From Epichloe hybrida (taxonomy: Eukaryota; Ascomycota; Sordariomycetes; Hypocreales; Clavicipitaceae), in contig JAFEKR010000001.1 of assembly GCA_019022495.1 (NCBI GenBank), positions 1,178,001 through 1,242,000 on the forward strand: 64,000 nucleotides of DNA, in the 5' to 3' direction. A program made the position numbers and the translations under genes. The notes below the pieces were generated by a model, which was not told the origin of the DNA, made no database searches, and saw nothing but the letters and a program-made list of their open reading frames with translations. The stretch's first letter is position 1; each line of letters starts with the position of its first letter. Of this stretch, positions 48,945 to 61,148 are shown in pieces.

Positions 48945-50842
48945 CAGAGTATTGCACTAAAACGTGTAGTGTAGTGTAGTATTTGTAGTGTAGTGTAGTA
49001 ACTACACTATAAACTACACTACACTACAAACTACACTAACTATAAGGAAAAAAAAACTACAATACATTACACTACAAATTTTTTTTCCTAAACTACACTA
49101 ACTATAAACACTACAAATGTAATATTAGACTTTTTATTAGTTATTAGTATTATAAGGCTTAAAAGAATACTAGTTATATAAAAGCTTTTATTATTACCTA
49201 TTTTATTTAATTAGTTATAGAATTTATAATATTATTTTATTTTAGTAATTTTACTATAACTAAGTAAGGTTATATATAATATTATACTTTTTTAATAATA
49301 CTATTTAACTTAATACTCTTTTTCCCTAATATAACTTAAAGAAAAACCTTCTTATTATATTATTTACTATTTCTATAAATTATTTCATTTCTATAAATTA
49401 TTATTATTACTTATTTTAAAAAAACTATAAAAAGAACTACTAGTAAACTTAATATAAGTAGCTTATTATATCTTATTATAGCTTATAATAGCTTATAATA
49501 GCTTATAATACTAATATTACTAATATTACTAGTATTACTAAGATTACTAGTATTACTAAGATTACTAAGATTACTAAGATTACTAAGATTACTAAGATTA
49601 CTTATAATATTATTAGTGTTAAAGTTTAATAAATAATAAATAATAAATAAATAACTTAAATATAAATACTAGTAATTATAAGTAAATTACTATAGTAAAA
49701 GCTATAGTTTTTAATAACTTAGTATTTTAAGGTTTTTAAAAATATTAATATTATAAAAATGTTTTCTCTTTTATATTTTTTTAAAATAATAATAAAAGTA
49801 AAATAATAGTAATAATAGTAATTAAGGTTATTTAAGCTTTTATAATAAGTATATATATATTCTTTTTACTAAATAGCTAATTATATAGCTAGTCCTAGTA
49901 CTTTAACTACCTTTTATAATAAGTATAGTATATTATATAAAACTAAGTCCTAGTATTATTTTTAAAAATAAGTTACACTTATTTTTTATAGCTTAATTAA
50001 GCTATATAGGGTAATTAAAATAATACTATTAGTTATTTATTAATATACTATAAATATTAGTTTATTATATTCTTTCTTTATATATTATAGTAATAATATA
50101 TATAAAGTTACTATATATAACTTCTTAAAGCTTTAAAATTATAAAGCTTAAAGTAACATTTAATTAGTTTAAATAGTAAATAAATAGTTTAAGCTTTTTT
50201 TAAGTTCTTATTATATTAATAATAATATTAAAGTACTAAGTATATATTCTATTAACTTTTATATATTTATTTAGATTTCTAATTTAATTTAATTATATTA
50301 GTTTAGGGTATTTTTTAATTAAATTAATAATAATAATATAAAATAATTAATAATAATAGTAAATAAAATAATTAGAAGGTTTTTCTTAAAGTTATATTAG
50401 TAAAATAAAGTAATAAGTATAATAGTATTATTAAAAAGGTATAATATTATAAATAACCTTAGTTATAGTAAAATACTTAAAAAAAGGTAAATATTATAAA
50501 TTCTATAACTAATTAAGTAAAATAGGTAATAATAAAATCTTCTATATAACTAGCCTTCTTTTAATCCTTATAATAACATTTTATAATAAAAAGGCCCACT
50601 TTTTTTTTTACTAACACTACATTGTAGTTTTTGTAGTTAGTATAGTTAGTAACTACACTAACTACACTACACTACAAGCAAAAAAAAAACTACACTACAC
50701 TACACTATAAAAAAAAAACTACATTACACTAACTACAAAAAAAAAAAAACTACAATACATTAACTACAAGAAAAAAAAAACTACATTACAAATACAAATT
50801 TTTCCTAAAAACTACACTAACTACACTACAAACAATACTCTG
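48945..50842 (-). mobile_element. hAT-like non-autonomous element, family A copy 3 (1898 bp, complete)
   Basis: CAGAGTATTG...CAATACTCTG ends with a perfect 8-bp duplication CTAGTAAG (48937-48944 and 50843-50850). Inverted relative to copies 1 and 2. Both ends carry ACTACACTACA/TAGTGTAGTG subterminal arrays, with AAAAAAAAACTACA units on the right. No coding sequence. Inserted in the 3' tail of Gypsy-3. Confidence 0.93.
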
Positions 50843-50899
50843 CTAGTAAGGTTAGGTCTTTTCTATAGTATATTTATATTTCTTTATTAGTGCTTTAAT

Positions 50900-53800
50900 C
50901 CTATGTTACTACCTTTCTTACTAGACTTGCTTTAGTAAAATGCCTAGATTATACATTAAGCGCTTTATATGTTATTTACTAGAACCTATTAGTTATATTT
51001 GCTTAGCTAACCCTTCTATTTTACTAGGTATTTATTACCTTTATAGGTTTTCTTATAGTCCTTAACCTCCTTAACTTTATACTTATTATCTTTATTCTCT
51101 AAGTCTAGTATTAGTATTTCCTTATCTTTAGTGTTTTTATAGTAATTTTATAGCTCTAATAGGCTAATATAGAATATGTTATATAGCTAACTATATTTTT
51201 TAGGTAATGTAAGTCTATATGCTTATTTTCCTATAGTATTAAGTACTTAAAATAGTTTAATAAATCTAGGGGTTAGCTTTTATTTTATATTCTTAAGCCT
51301 AATATTCTTTGCTAATAGTAGTACTAGGTTACCTCTTTTTAGCGTTAATAGCTAGTAATACTAGTTATAGTACTTTACTTAGGTCTTAGTAGCTTTTACC
51401 TAGTTTTACTTTAGCTACTCTTTAACTTTATATAGCTTTATAATATATATATAGGCTTTTAGTACCTTCCTTTCTTTAGTCTTATCCCTAAGAGCTAGGT
51501 AAAACTTAGGTAAATAGCCTATAAGGGAGTAATTAAGAGAGTAGCCTATAGTCTTATTTACTATGTTATTATAGGTAAATTAGGCTATTAGGAGTAGCTT
51601 AGGCTATATCTATTAGTTATTAGCTATAAAGCATTAGAGGTAATGCTTAAGCACTTAGTTTATTCTCTTTATTTACCTATTAGTTTAGGGGTAAAACACT
51701 ATAGAAAGCCTTTACTTTATGTATAATAAGTAACATAGGTCTAACTAGAATTAGCTTATAAAGACTAATCCCCTATTAGATATAATACTCTTTAGCGCCC
51801 TAAACCTTAGTTTAATCTTCTTATAGAAAAGCTTTACTAGTTTAGCTATATTAATTATTATAGTTATAAGTAAGAAGATAAAGTACTTAGTAAATTAGTC
51901 TATAATTACTAGGATTATATTAGTCTCTTATTTACCTACTTAGGTAACTAGTAATCCTATGATAAAATCTATTAAGATTTTTGCCTATAGTTACCGCGGT
52001 ATTAGCAGGGATTTAAGGCTTCTATATAGGCAATGCCTTCTAGCTACTACCCGCTAGCAGACCCTATAGCTTATAATATAGTTAAATACTAACTTATTTA
52101 TGCTAGGCTACTAGAAGTAATACTTTAATAGCTTAAGAGTGTGTTTAGTCCTAAAGTAACTTACTAGTGAATTATTATAGTATAGCTATAAAAGCTCCTA
52201 TTATAAGATAGGCTCCTAGGGAATAACTACCTAGTCTTAGTATATTAGGAGGCCCCTTATACTACATAACTATAGACTAGCTTTTCCCTTACCTCTTACT
52301 AGGGAATTATTAATCTTACTATTTTACCTCTATAAATCTAGATCTTAATCTTATACCTTCTATAGTAATTACACTAATAGTTTATTTAGCCTAGATTAGT
52401 AAGGATTTAGTAGCTTAATAGTCTCCTATATCTCTTATACTATACTAATATCTTAGACATACATTACCTTCTCCTAGAAATCACCCTTATTTAGCTAATC
52501 TTTTACTAGATTTACAGTAGCTAACTAGCCTCTTAACTAGGCTACTCTAGCCTCTAGAGCTCTCTCTATAGTGGCTAGGGCATTTTCCTCCCCTAAAGGT
52601 ATTTTACTAAGCCTCTTTACTAAGACTAAGGCATTTTCCTCCCCTAAAGGTATCTTACTATATTTTCTCTTATATATTAGTATCTTTTCTTTTACTAGTT
52701 CTTTAGTAGCTACTATTTTCTTTTAAAGCTCTAGTAAAAGTAACTTATTTATTAAGGGTTTACCTTTATAATTAGACTATCTTAATAGTGTATTTACTAG
52801 GTTACTTTTCCTAGGTTTATGCCTAATTATAAAGTAAAAGGGGCAGAGGAATATACACTATTTAGCCTATCTCCTATTTAGCTTTTATTACTTTATAAAA
52901 GTCTATAAGTTATAGTAATCTAATAGGACCTTTACTAGGGTTACTATACCTTTAATATAGTATTACTAGTGTTTAAATAACTTTACTATAGTAAGTAGCT
53001 TTTAATTTACTATACTATAATTATATTTAGTATTTATAAATTTCCTTAACTAAAATACTATAGGATACTATTAGCCCTTATTATCTTACTAAGATAAAAT
53101 TCTTATTATTATAAAGACTAAAGTATTTATCTTAATATATACTAGCTAACTTAAGTTATAATAATAGAGAAGAGGTGCCTATTAAAAGGTATCTTTTAGC
53201 TAGTTAAATACTAGCTATTCTCTTTCCCTAAATATAAACTTCCTAGTCTAAATGCTATTTTAATTACTTTTTATTAGTATATATAAGGGTGCTATAATCC
53301 TAGAGTATTAGTAAATAAACCTTTAGTAAAAGTTATAAAATCCTAGGAAAGACTATATATCTTTAAAGCTTATAAGCTCTTTTTAGTCTTAGATTATATT
53401 TACTCTATATATATCTATTAAAATGCTATTAACTAATAGAATAAACCCTAGGAATTTTACTAATTTCTAGTAAAATAAACACTTTAAGGGTTTTATATAT
53501 AACTTTACTAACCTTATATATTCTAAAACTTCCTTAATATATATAGTGTACTTCTCTTATATTTTTAAGAAAATAAGGATATTATTTAAATACACTATAT
53601 AAATTGTATTTACTAGCCTATAAAGCGCTTTATAAATATAGCTCTAGAAAGTAACTAGTATATTAGTTAGTCTAAAGGGTATTATAAGGTATTTATAGTG
53701 TCTATAGTAAGTATAAAATATAGTCTTTTACTTATTACTCTCTTTAATATAAATTTAATAGTAAGTATTCTTAATATTAATCTTTAAGAAGTAGTAAGCT

Positions 53801-55880
53801 CCTTAGTACTAGTCTAGGATCTCTAAAATTAAGAGAAAAGCGTAGTAATTCTTTTATATTACTTTATTAAGTCCCTAATAATTTATATATAGTTAAAGTA
53901 TTTTATTTTTCTTTAGTATAAATAGGATAAGTATACTTATAAGGCTCTTAAAGGGTCTTATTTAGCCTTTCTATAGGTTTTTATTAATATATTTATAAAG
54001 CTCCTTTAACTTACTTTAAGAGAGAGGGTAAATTAGTTTATATAGGGGCATAGCCCTAGGTATTAGGTTAATTATATAATTAGTCTTCTTTCTTAATAGT
54101 AAACTACTTATCTTATTTACTATAAATATATCTTTAAACTTATATAGTTCCTTAGGGATATCTTTAATAGTTCTATATACTTTTACCTTCTTATTATCTT
54201 TAATAGTAATAAACTTATTTTCTATAACTTCTATAATAGTATATATAATAGCCTTATTATATATTACCTTTATAAACTTATAAGGAGTTATAAGTAAAAA
54301 GGCTATTTTCTTCTTCTTAAACTACTACTTTTAAAAGTATAAATAAAGATATATATATTCTTTAGTAAGTATATATATTCTAATTAAGATAGGGCTTTCC
54401 CTTACTCTTAGGTCTTTATTTATAACTATATATAGTAACTTAAGGTCCTTTTCTTTCTCTCTTAAGTCTTTAATAGTAATAAATACCTTATAAACACTAT
54501 ATTAAGGGACTATAAGAGCCCTTATTACCTAGAGAATAAGTACTATAGCCTTAGCCTAATTAAGCTTATAGTTTCTTATAAATTTAACGCTAATAATATT
54601 AAGCTTAGCATAGCTATCTAAATCCACCGCTATTTTAATGTCTTTATACCTATAAATAGTAACTAGTATATAAAATTAATACCTAATTAGTACCTTAGTG
54701 TTTAAGGTAAAGGTAAGGGCCTTTACTTTTACCTTAGGAAGTTTCCTTATTTATTTTAAAGGTCTTTCCTTAGCTTATTATATTTATTTATAAGGTAGTC
54801 TAGGCTATTATAGTTATAATATTACCTCTTATCCCTAACTTTACTATTATTTAGGTATATAGCTAGGCCCTTTTCCTAGTCTTTATTCCTTTAATCTCTA
54901 TATAGCCTATAACCTTAGGGTAAGTTATTTCTATAATATTAGGGATTCTTATATAATCCCTTATTTCCTAAATATTTAGGCTTTTACTTACTCTTTAGCA
55001 TAGCCTTTTAAAATCACTAGGTAAGTTATATAACCTTCTCTTATGTTTTCCTAGTAATAAAGGTATATAAGTTAATATAGTCCTATAGCTTAGGGAGTAA
55101 CTTTATAAAGAATATAAGGGTATAGGACTTTTCTAGGACTCTTTCTAGGTATATCTCTAGTAAATCTAGGAAAATACTAAATTTAATAGGGCTTTAGCCT
55201 TTATATTACTTTATATTCTTAAGCTATATAGCTATTTAGGTATTATAGTTTATAAAGTCCTTAAGTAATATAAGTATCTAGGTCTAGAATTTATCCTAGT
55301 TATCCTTAAGATTATTCTAGCTATTAGCCTATTATTTATTAAGGTATTTATCCTATCTTACCTTATAGTTAGTATATATATAGTTAAGTGTAAAGAGAAT
55401 CTTTTAGTAATTATATTAGTATTTCTTCTTTACCCTATTAAAGGCATAGTTTAGGTTATTTATCTATATCTTATACCTCTAGGGGTTTATAAGGTATTAA
55501 AGCTTAGTAATATTCTTAACTTTAATCTCTTAGCTACTATTACTTAAGGAAAGGCTAGCTTTTTACTTACTTTTTCCTTACACTTCCCTTAAGTTACCCT
55601 TAATAAGGTTAATAAGCTCTTATTCTTATTCTTATAATCTTTAGAGTTTTTCTAGCTAAGTAATTTACTTTAGTATTACTATAGCTTTACTATAAGGGGT
55701 AAAGAGTCTTATTATAAGTATAGTTTTATTAGTATATAATATATCTTTACCTATAGTATTACCCTTATTTACTTAGGTATAACTTTTATCTATTAGGGTT
55801 AGGTTATTATTTAATATTACTCTAGTGGATTAGGTAGTTCTCCCCCTTATATTACTCTTAGGTAGCTAGTAAAAGAAGCT
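50900..55880 (-). pseudogene. Gypsy-3 gag-pol remnant
   Basis: On the minus strand, gag lies at about 54.7-55.8 kb with a former CCHC zinc knuckle (54780-54821) whose Cys and His codons are all now Tyr. Protease follows, then RT near 53.4-54.0 kb with polymerase motif YLNN (53581-53592; norm YLDD) and the stretch YKYLIMPFRLTN near 53690, then RNase H and integrase near 51.6-52.9 kb. Stops are everywhere. No chromodomain was confirmed by eye. Confidence 0.72.
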
Positions 55881-55887
55881 TTAGAAT

Positions 55888-56086
55888 TATAAGAATAATA
55901 GTAGCTAGGTAAGAGGTATAGGGGGCTTTAGTATATTAACTAAAGCTTACTAGGTCTAAATGCATTATACGTGCGAGTTACTATCTTATAGCTAGCGGCT
56001 TGCTAGTGTTACGTGGACCTAGCCCTAGGGCCTCGCTAGCCTGTGGGGCGCGCAGGTGCACCTGTTGTTGTGAGTGGGGCCTCACA
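55888..56086 (-). repeat. 5' LTR of Gypsy-3 (199 bp)
   Basis: TATAAGAATAATAG...GGCCTCACA, followed directly by TACGG and the resumed Copia-4 LTR. Confidence 0.93.
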
Positions 56087-56091
56087 TACGG

Positions 56092-56784
56092 TTAGGGACT
56101 AGTAAAACCACCACGTTAAAATATTTAACGCAACGTAACGGAAGGTTTCGGCAGTTATTAACTAATAGAATTTAATCTAGATAACTTTTATAATATCTTA
56201 TATACTAATAGAATTGATTTTAGTGATGTTATATAGGCAATGTGGCTATTAGATTAAGAGGCCTAGCTATCTAGCTAGATTAAAAAGATCTTCTTCCTCT
56301 TATATACTTACTAACTATATTAGTAAATCTAGACTACTAAAGAGGTCTTATAGGCTACTTTTTATTTTCCGCAAAATTCATTTATATGTAAAATCCAAAA
56401 AATCAACTCACTACTATACAAACTAGCAACCTATATACACTAAATTTTAGTCTAAAAAATATTCCTATATAAAATAAAAGCCTTATCTTCTAGCTTTAAT
56501 TTGCTATATGTAAGACTTTTATATAACCTCTAGTTAAAGAGAAAATCGCTATTAAAGATAGCTATAGGGTAACCTGCTTACGTCACCCTAGCTTACCTAA
56601 TTACTAGTGGCGCTGCGGTTATGGCTGCGCTTGTAGCCACAACGCAATTAAATAATCCACAATTGATAATTGATTTGGATTAGTTATCCACACAGTCAGT
56701 CGCAGCTGTCAGGCTTGCAATGCAAGCTAGTAATAGAAAGGTTCTTTAACTAGAAAGGGCTAAAAATAGGTCTTATTTTTAACA
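56092..56784 (-). repeat. Copia-4 5' LTR, remaining 693 bp of the split copy
   Basis: Colinear with 40755-41510 apart from the 63-bp segment noted in the 3' LTR. It ends TTTTTAACA, then ACCAC. Composition improves toward 56.7 kb, so RIP declines as gene space is approached. Confidence 0.92.
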
Positions 56785-57092
56785 ACCACAACTCACTGGG
56801 ACTCACTGTGTTTAAATTCATATCTTTTCACAACACTTGCTGCGCTTGTACAAGTCTTCGGATTCGCCGCGCGGTCTGTAAACCCCAGACAGATAGCTTG
56901 CTTCCCTAATAACGAGATAGACTAGTACTCGAATTCCACTACTAACACGAAATTAATGCAGGGGCGATCCTTAGTACTTATTCACTTATTAACTATGGGG
57001 TATTTTCTTCTTCTTTACTATATCATATGTACTTGCTAGCCTTCATCCATGGACGCATTCGTATATCCATTAGAGGGTTTCGCATCTCTGTC
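56785..57092. other. 3' flank of mcd4
   Basis: Normal-composition sequence between the Copia-4 target duplication and the mcd4 stop. No gene seen. It presumably holds the mcd4 3' UTR and terminator. The nested stack therefore ends about 300 bp downstream of mcd4. Confidence 0.5.
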
Positions 57093-60000
57093 CTAGGCGC
57101 TGGACTGGTGCGATATAGCCAAGGGCAATTTCTGCGGCTCACTGTCCACTTCTATGCCTGATATAAACATGGCGCTGACGGCTTCAAGGGCGGCAACGAA
57201 GACACACAGAAGACTCGCTATGACGAAATGGCTGATAGTAGAGCCAATTTCTAGCCACGATCCTTCATCCTTCACAACCCAGAAAAAATAGAGAGTGAGG
57301 ACATCGCTAATTGCCATGACTAACATGAAAAGAGCCGACGGTGCAATCCTAAGCTTCTTGTTCAACACCCCCAAATTAGCCGAAATGAGGGCAAAGGGTA
57401 TCATTAACTTCAAAATCAAAAGTGCACCTTGTGAAAATGGGTCAAATAAGGGTATTAGACGACACACACTCTCGAGGCTGAAGGAGGAAATCGAGGCAAT
57501 ATTTCCGGTGCTGAAGAAGGCTGATTGCAGAAGCACCAGGAAGAAGAGTGATATACGAGCGTCTGACAATCTGAGCATCCGATATTGATTCGGGCCTGGG
57601 CTGTCCTTGTTTTGGCAGTCGGTGTCAACAATAGGATGCTGGCTTTGGCGGGAGAACCGTTCAATCGCAGACTCGAGACGAACCCAAACTAACAGAGTGA
57701 TAGAGAAGACAGCGTAAAAGAGACCTTCATATGATATTGCGAGAATTACGAAGGTGGGTGCACAGGTCAAGAAAACAGTGACCAGTCTATGCATGTAGTG
57801 AGTGTTAGGTTGAAGGCGATAGGAGATCGGCATCAAAAGCGAAACAACTTTCAATAGTCAGAATTGCATGACACAGAAGCAAGGAATGAACCAAGAAAAA
57901 TATGACTTACTGAGAACAATCCACCCCACAACTTGATTTCCAAAGGGAAGGCCTTGCTTAGCTTGCAGAGACAAGGCGCTGGATCGTGTAACAAGCATTG
58001 ACAACTGAATCAAGCCAACCTAGAGAATCGTTGAGCCACAATTAAAGGACGAAATTGACCCGGTCTGCCATGGGGAAATGAGGGATGAAATGAAGCAGAT
58101 GTGAGCGAAAGTCGAGGAGTGAAGACCAAAATACCTGAATTCCAGTCAAGGTTCGCTGAATGACTGTTCTTGTATGACTGCGTAGAGTGCTCGTCTTGGC
58201 GCTCCATGCGAAATCCGGTAGCACGCTATCCTCGAAGGTGAGATATAACAGGCCTATGAGAAACATAAGGAAGCCACCGGCCAGACTGTCATTCGTCAAT
58301 TATGCGAGTCTGCTTGTAAGGAATCCAGCGCAGTAGCAGACTTACATCAGGGATACACTCTCGACCTTCATGGCTGGGAGCAACGTGAAGCTGCTCATGA
58401 TCAAGCATGAGACTGCCCATATCATGCTGAGCAAGGCATGTCTCTGAAGAAAAGACAGCCCGTATACAGCAGGCCAAGCGGCAGCCATGATGAAAATACC
58501 TGTGAACACCTCACGGTAAATGTAGCCTACAGCCTGATATTTCGTCAATATGCTGCAGTCGAGATGGGATAATGACAGAATAGCAGGTGAACACTATTGG
58601 CTCGGCTTTTGTGCTTACCAAAGACTGTATCACAGCAACATATAGAACGCTGTGCAACAGCAGCGTCAATATGCCTCCATTAGACTGGACATTCGCTAAA
58701 GCACGGCTTTGCCGCGAAGTAGGCTCTCTCGGTGAGCAAAAACTTCTTCCCAAAATAAGACGGGAAACAGTGAGTATAGATAGTATGTGACTGGCGACTT
58801 GGAAATGAAGAATGATGCATAAAGAGAAACAAGCACGGCACAGAAGGCTGCTGTGCTCAACAAAGTTCTCTGAACGGGCACTTCATCGCGAACCACGAAT
58901 ATGTCAACGACTGTGGTGAGTGCATAAGCCATCCATCCCAGATAGCCTATCGTGATGAGAGCTCTGAGGAAGAGCCAATCATATGTTTGGAAATAACGCA
59001 AACCTTCTAGTGTTACTTGAATAAGGGTGTTGGATTCTTCGATAGCCTCCTCATACTTTCCATTCGCGATCAGGTGCTGGATTGCGGCAACACGCTTCTC
59101 GGGGGTGAACCGTCCGTCACTGAAAGCTCGATACGGCCTGAACCTTATCTCACTCGTTTTCTTGCTCTTCTCCTTTACAAGATACATTTCCAGTATGCTC
59201 CTCGCGTTGACAAGAGATGCTGCTGCTTTTTCATTGGTATCGGCTGATATATATGACAATGGGAGCTCTCCGACAGAATTTGCTGGAAATTCGGTTCCAA
59301 TTAAATAGGACATGAGAGCGGCAACGTCGGCCTGATTAATGTCATGACGACGAACATGATCGAGCCCCCATTTTGATGAGTAATCGTCGTGCCCTGGCGC
59401 GACAGAACCGTCGTATAACTCAGGAGCGGCCACACCCGACCCCCAGGTGATTAGGGGCGTCCTGGTGTTGTCCGGATGACCATCTCCGTGACTGCCCCAG
59501 TCACTCATGCCGTGATCCGCTGTGAAGACAAATGCAGTTCTGTTATCAGCATAAAATTGTTGGATAAGGTCTGATATGTCTTTGACACCTTGATCGACAA
59601 CTTGAATGTTATTAAGATACTCTTTCGAATATGGACGATATGAATGCCCAGCAGTGTCAAGTCCTAGTAGGTGTAAGAAGAATACTACTTTATCTTGACG
59701 AAGAGCTTTGTTCAGAGTCTGATTCAAGGCAGCTTCTGCGAAAAACTCCTTCACATGGTCAAAAACCCAATAATCTAGACGAAGGGCATCTTGACTGAAG
59801 TCTTCAAACTCGGGCTCGTACGTAAATGCATCAACTCGGCCCAAGACTGCCCCATGCTTAAACATGGGCAAGATGTCCGGACTTCCCCAACTCCAGGTGT
59901 GGCGGCTGCGATTAAATACGCTATCAAAGTTAACGGGATTGAATTTCCAGCCAGTGGCGACAGCAGAAACATCCTCATACAGACCAGCGATTAGAGCAAC

Positions 60001-60404
60001 ATGGCCAGGGCGAGATTCCGTCGGCACCCGAGTATGGGAGACGCCAAATGTGCCATATTCGAGGACCCGCGATCTGAGGAAAGGAGCAAGTGGTCGAGGA
60101 CGCAAGTCATCATCGGTGCGCGGATAGGGCTCGGGGAACGACTGGAAAGCTTTGTCTGCTCTCAATCCATCACCTAGCACAGGGAAAAGTCAGGGCCTTG
60201 TTTGACATTAGAGGAATTCCAATACTGACCAACGAACAGGACCAATCTGTCGGCAGGGGGTCTGACTGATGGTGAGCGTTCGACACCAAACAGTTCCATC
60301 CCAGACACGATTGGGCTGACAAAATAGATGTCAAATATTGAGTAAATATAGACAAGGTGAAAAATGACGGCCGTGGTCAAGAAGGCGAAGCGAGTGACAG
60401 CCAT
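57093..60404 (-). CDS. mcd4: GPI ethanolamine phosphate transferase 1 (Mcd4/PIG-N), with an apparent 1-base frameshift
   Basis: An ER membrane enzyme that adds ethanolamine phosphate to the first mannose of GPI-anchor precursors; essential in yeast. Six exons: 60404-60230, 60173-58619, 58533-58346, 58285-58135, 58019-57911, 57847-57093, with GT..AG junctions. The N-terminal membrane anchor (MAVTRFAFLTTAVIFH) is followed by the alkaline-phosphatase-like lumenal domain: GDGLR at 59-63, PTESRPGH at 109-116, HLLGLDTAGHS at 226-236, TADHGMSDWGSH at 276-287. Many membrane spans follow (GNQVVGW, LQPNTHYMHRL, SYEGLFYAVFS), ending QSSA. Joined exons total 2933 nt, one short of a multiple of three. In exon 2 the frame stops at 58696 just after RGKAVL, but conserved sequence (ANVQSNGG) goes on in another frame. 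A missing T in the minus-strand TTT run (58698-58700) explains this. With it the product would be 977 residues, near family length. Confidence 0.9.
58698..58700 (-). other. Probable single-base deletion site in mcd4 exon 2
   Basis: The minus strand shows GTGCTTTAG, so the frame hits TAG. One more T here would read Val-Leu-Leu-Ala-Asn-Val, as the family pattern expects. No GT..AG intron with the right phase bridges the gap without losing the conserved WEEVFA block. Confidence 0.75.
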
Positions 60405-61148
60405 AATTGTTGCGGCTGATGTTACGAGTTGTCGCGTATGCTATTCCGAGATATTCAACAGATGCTCGCCGCTGCGCGCACATCGTCAAGTCAAGGAGTG
60501 GCTGAAAGTCCAATTGGCGCGTAAACCACACTTTCCTACGCAGATTACAATCTTTTGCTTCGGTATAATAAATGGTCGCGCAGTCTCAAAGGGAGCTTTT
60601 TGTGCGTGCGGACGTGGATGGCGATTATAGCGTGATTTCTGATTTCTTGCTTCTTAGAGTACACCTGGCGGCCTGGCTCGATCGAACGGACACCTAGATT
60701 GTCATTGGCTGGCTTGGCAGCTCCCGGTGACCGGCTTTAATTTTCTTTGCGTGGCGCCAAGGCAGCCGCCGATTGGCAGCGTGTGTGTGTGTGCTCACTG
60801 CTTTTGTTGAGCAGAGAACCTGCGAGCCTACTAGGTAGCTCAACTTAGGCACTTATTTCCTCGACTGTAATAAGCACCTCTGCAGAGTTTGGTTTGAAGG
60901 GCCACATTGGCTTCTGGTATCGACTTAGTAACAGCACCGAGTCGATAGCTTTAGTTTTGCAGTTGATTGTGCCTGATCGCGACTTGTTCGATGGGCGCTG
61001 CAAGCTTGTTGGCTGACCTAGTAATTGAATCTGCAACATGCCTAAATAACTACTATTTCTAGCACTCGAACCTTTGATGAACAGTAAAATGCAGCACCTG
61101 GCCAAGGACTCGACTCGTGAAATAATCCAGACCTCCAAATCACAGACT
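60405..61148. promoter_or_regulatory. mcd4 promoter region and csm1 3' flank
   Basis: Between the mcd4 start and the csm1 stop, both genes on the minus strand. Contains a (GT)n run at 60780-60793. A 97-codon minus-strand frame (60845-61138) has no family signature and is more likely the csm1 3' UTR. No gene called. Confidence 0.5.

Larger units (their letters stand above)
47403..56086 (-). mobile_element. Gypsy-3: LTR retrotransposon with TACGG target duplication, inserted in the Copia-4 LTR
   Basis: 8684 bp including nested hAT-A copy 3. The two 199-bp LTRs are at 47403-47601 and 55888-56086 (plus orientation TGTGAGAAC...GGCCTCACA), flanked by TACGG at 47398-47402 and 56087-56091. Coding sequence is on the minus strand. 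A purine tract (GTAAGGGGGTAAT on the minus strand) lies beside the 47403-47601 LTR, making that the 3' LTR. Heavily RIP-altered, in contrast to the outer Copia-4. Confidence 0.93.
40695..56784 (-). mobile_element. Copia-4: Copia LTR retrotransposon with ACCAC target duplication, carrying nested insertions
   Basis: Minus-strand element. Its LTR ends in plus orientation are TATTGAAATG (TGTT before RIP) and TTTTTAACA, making TGTT..AACA termini. ACCAC lies at 40690-40694 and 56785-56789. The 3' LTR is intact (40695-41510). The 5' LTR is split into 47343-47402 and 56092-56784 by Gypsy-3. The internal region 41511-47342 carries a leader minisatellite, gag-pol with few stops, and a solo LTR. A primer-site-like GGTTATAAGCCTAG stretch (minus strand) abuts the 5' LTR. 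Compared with its neighbours it is only mildly RIP-mutated, so it is younger or escaped most of the process. Confidence 0.93.

Noticed and set aside
57295..57588. 97-codon plus-strand ORF
   Set aside because: Antisense to the last exon of mcd4.
58690..58760. A short intron removing the mcd4 frame conflict
   Set aside because: GT..AG pairs near the site are in the wrong phase or would delete the conserved WEEVFA block.
60845..61138. 97-codon minus-strand ORF downstream of csm1
   Set aside because: No recognisable domain, lies in the expected 3' UTR of csm1 and promoter of mcd4.
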